From Paraburkholderia bryophila (lineage in GTDB: Bacteria > Pseudomonadota > Gammaproteobacteria > Burkholderiales > Burkholderiaceae): DNA of 64,000 bases. This document shows positions 63,805 to 64,000 of this stretch, piece after piece. A program made the translations under genes and the position numbers. Numbering within the stretch: position 1 is the first letter of the stretch; every line of letters starts with the position of its first letter. The stretch lies in contig NZ_QLTK01000020.1 of assembly GCF_003269035.1 (NCBI RefSeq), positions 1-64,000 on the forward strand, given 5' to 3'. The notes beneath the pieces were generated by a model, which was given only the letters and a program-made list of their open reading frames with translations, was not told the DNA's origin and did not search any database.

Positions 63805-64000
63805 TTGAGCAAAACCCATCACAGCCCGGCCGATCGTCCCGCCGACAGTCCCAATGCCGCCGATCCGGCGCACGCATCGAAGGCTTCCTCCGGCGCTCCT
63901 GCGCTGCTCGCGAGCCGCACCGCGCACGAAGCGCATAAAGACGACCGGCACTTCGTCACGGCACTCGCGCGCGGACTCGAAGTCCTCGCGTGTTTTCGTT
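63805..64000 (+). CDS. IclR-family transcriptional regulator, N-terminal part (cut by window end)
   Basis: Only the first 65 codons are present. After a 45-residue low-complexity leader, DRHFVTALARGLEVLACFR matches the start of the IclR helix-turn-helix domain seen in aromatic-catabolism regulators such as PcaR/PobR. TTG 63805 is the only plausible in-frame start before the conserved block, with GGGAG about 11 bases upstream. Target genes lie outside the window. Confidence 0.72.
   Translation, partial: MSKTHHSPADRPADSPNAADPAHASKASSGAPALLASRTAHEAHKDDRHFVTALARGLEVLACFR

Overview
The window is high-GC chromosomal DNA from a beta-proteobacterium of the Burkholderiaceae, most likely Paraburkholderia or a close relative. 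The evidence is the 5S rRNA 3' end at the left edge, an LpxC/KpsC/type I PKS capsule locus with the gene set of the Burkholderia wcb (CPS I) cluster, and strong GC3 bias. No insertion sequences, integrases, tRNAs or CRISPR arrays were seen.

Layout. (1) 1-4.7 kb: end of an rRNA operon with its terminator, then a minus-strand ABC ATPase / FtsX-type permease / AttH-like lipocalin operon. (2) 5.4-11.2 kb: a stand-alone NuoM-like subunit followed by the complete cytochrome bo3 quinol oxidase operon cyoABCD and a strong terminator. (3) 11.3-48 kb: a large ABC-transporter-dependent (group 2-like) capsule locus. Its export and initiation parts are wcbA (KpsC), wcbC (KpsD/Wza), wcbD (KpsE), wzm/wzt (KpsM/KpsT), wcbO (KpsS) and manC. 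Its middle, about 15.7-29 kb, looks less GC-rich and is strain-specific: GDP-mannose 4,6-dehydratase, single-domain glycosyltransferases, a 1364-residue triple glycosyltransferase fusion, two coiled-coil proteins (one with DUF4214 repeats), a DUF1796 protein and a probable GT-B protein with a C-terminal beta-sandwich. (4) 33.4-46.5 kb, inside the capsule locus: a tightly packed block wcbP (SDR), wcbQ (LTA-synthase-like membrane phosphotransferase), wcbR (2571-residue reducing PKS/FAS), wcbS (LpxC paralogue), wcbT (alpha-oxoamine synthase) and a GNAT enzyme. Together they look like a dedicated pathway for an amino-lipid, plausibly the lipid part of the capsule. (5) 48.3-57.4 kb: a CysRS (possibly a second copy), PrxQ-type peroxiredoxin, AhpD-like protein, HAD phosphatase, small YXWGXW proteins, an ECF sigma/anti-sigma/periplasmic sensor operon and a DUF1800-DUF1501 pair. 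(6) 57.4-64 kb: MASE4-GGDEF cyclase, an MFS / flavin reductase / LLM monooxygenase operon facing an XRE-cupin regulator across a promoter that carries a palindrome, a BON-domain protein, and the beginning of an IclR-type regulator cut by the window edge.

How the genes work together. ManC and the dehydratase supply GDP-sugars, cytoplasmic glycosyltransferases build the chain, the KpsC/KpsS-type enzymes (WcbA/WcbO) are expected to make the Kdo linker, and Wzm-Wzt-WcbD-WcbC export it. The most interesting point is that the acceptor lipid may be made locally. The PKS has no thioesterase and is followed by a PLP enzyme of the type that releases acyl chains by condensing them with an amino acid. 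An SDR that could reduce the resulting 3-keto product, an LpxC-type deacetylase, an N/O-acyltransferase and a head-group transferase lie in the same operon. This chemistry is inference from family membership.
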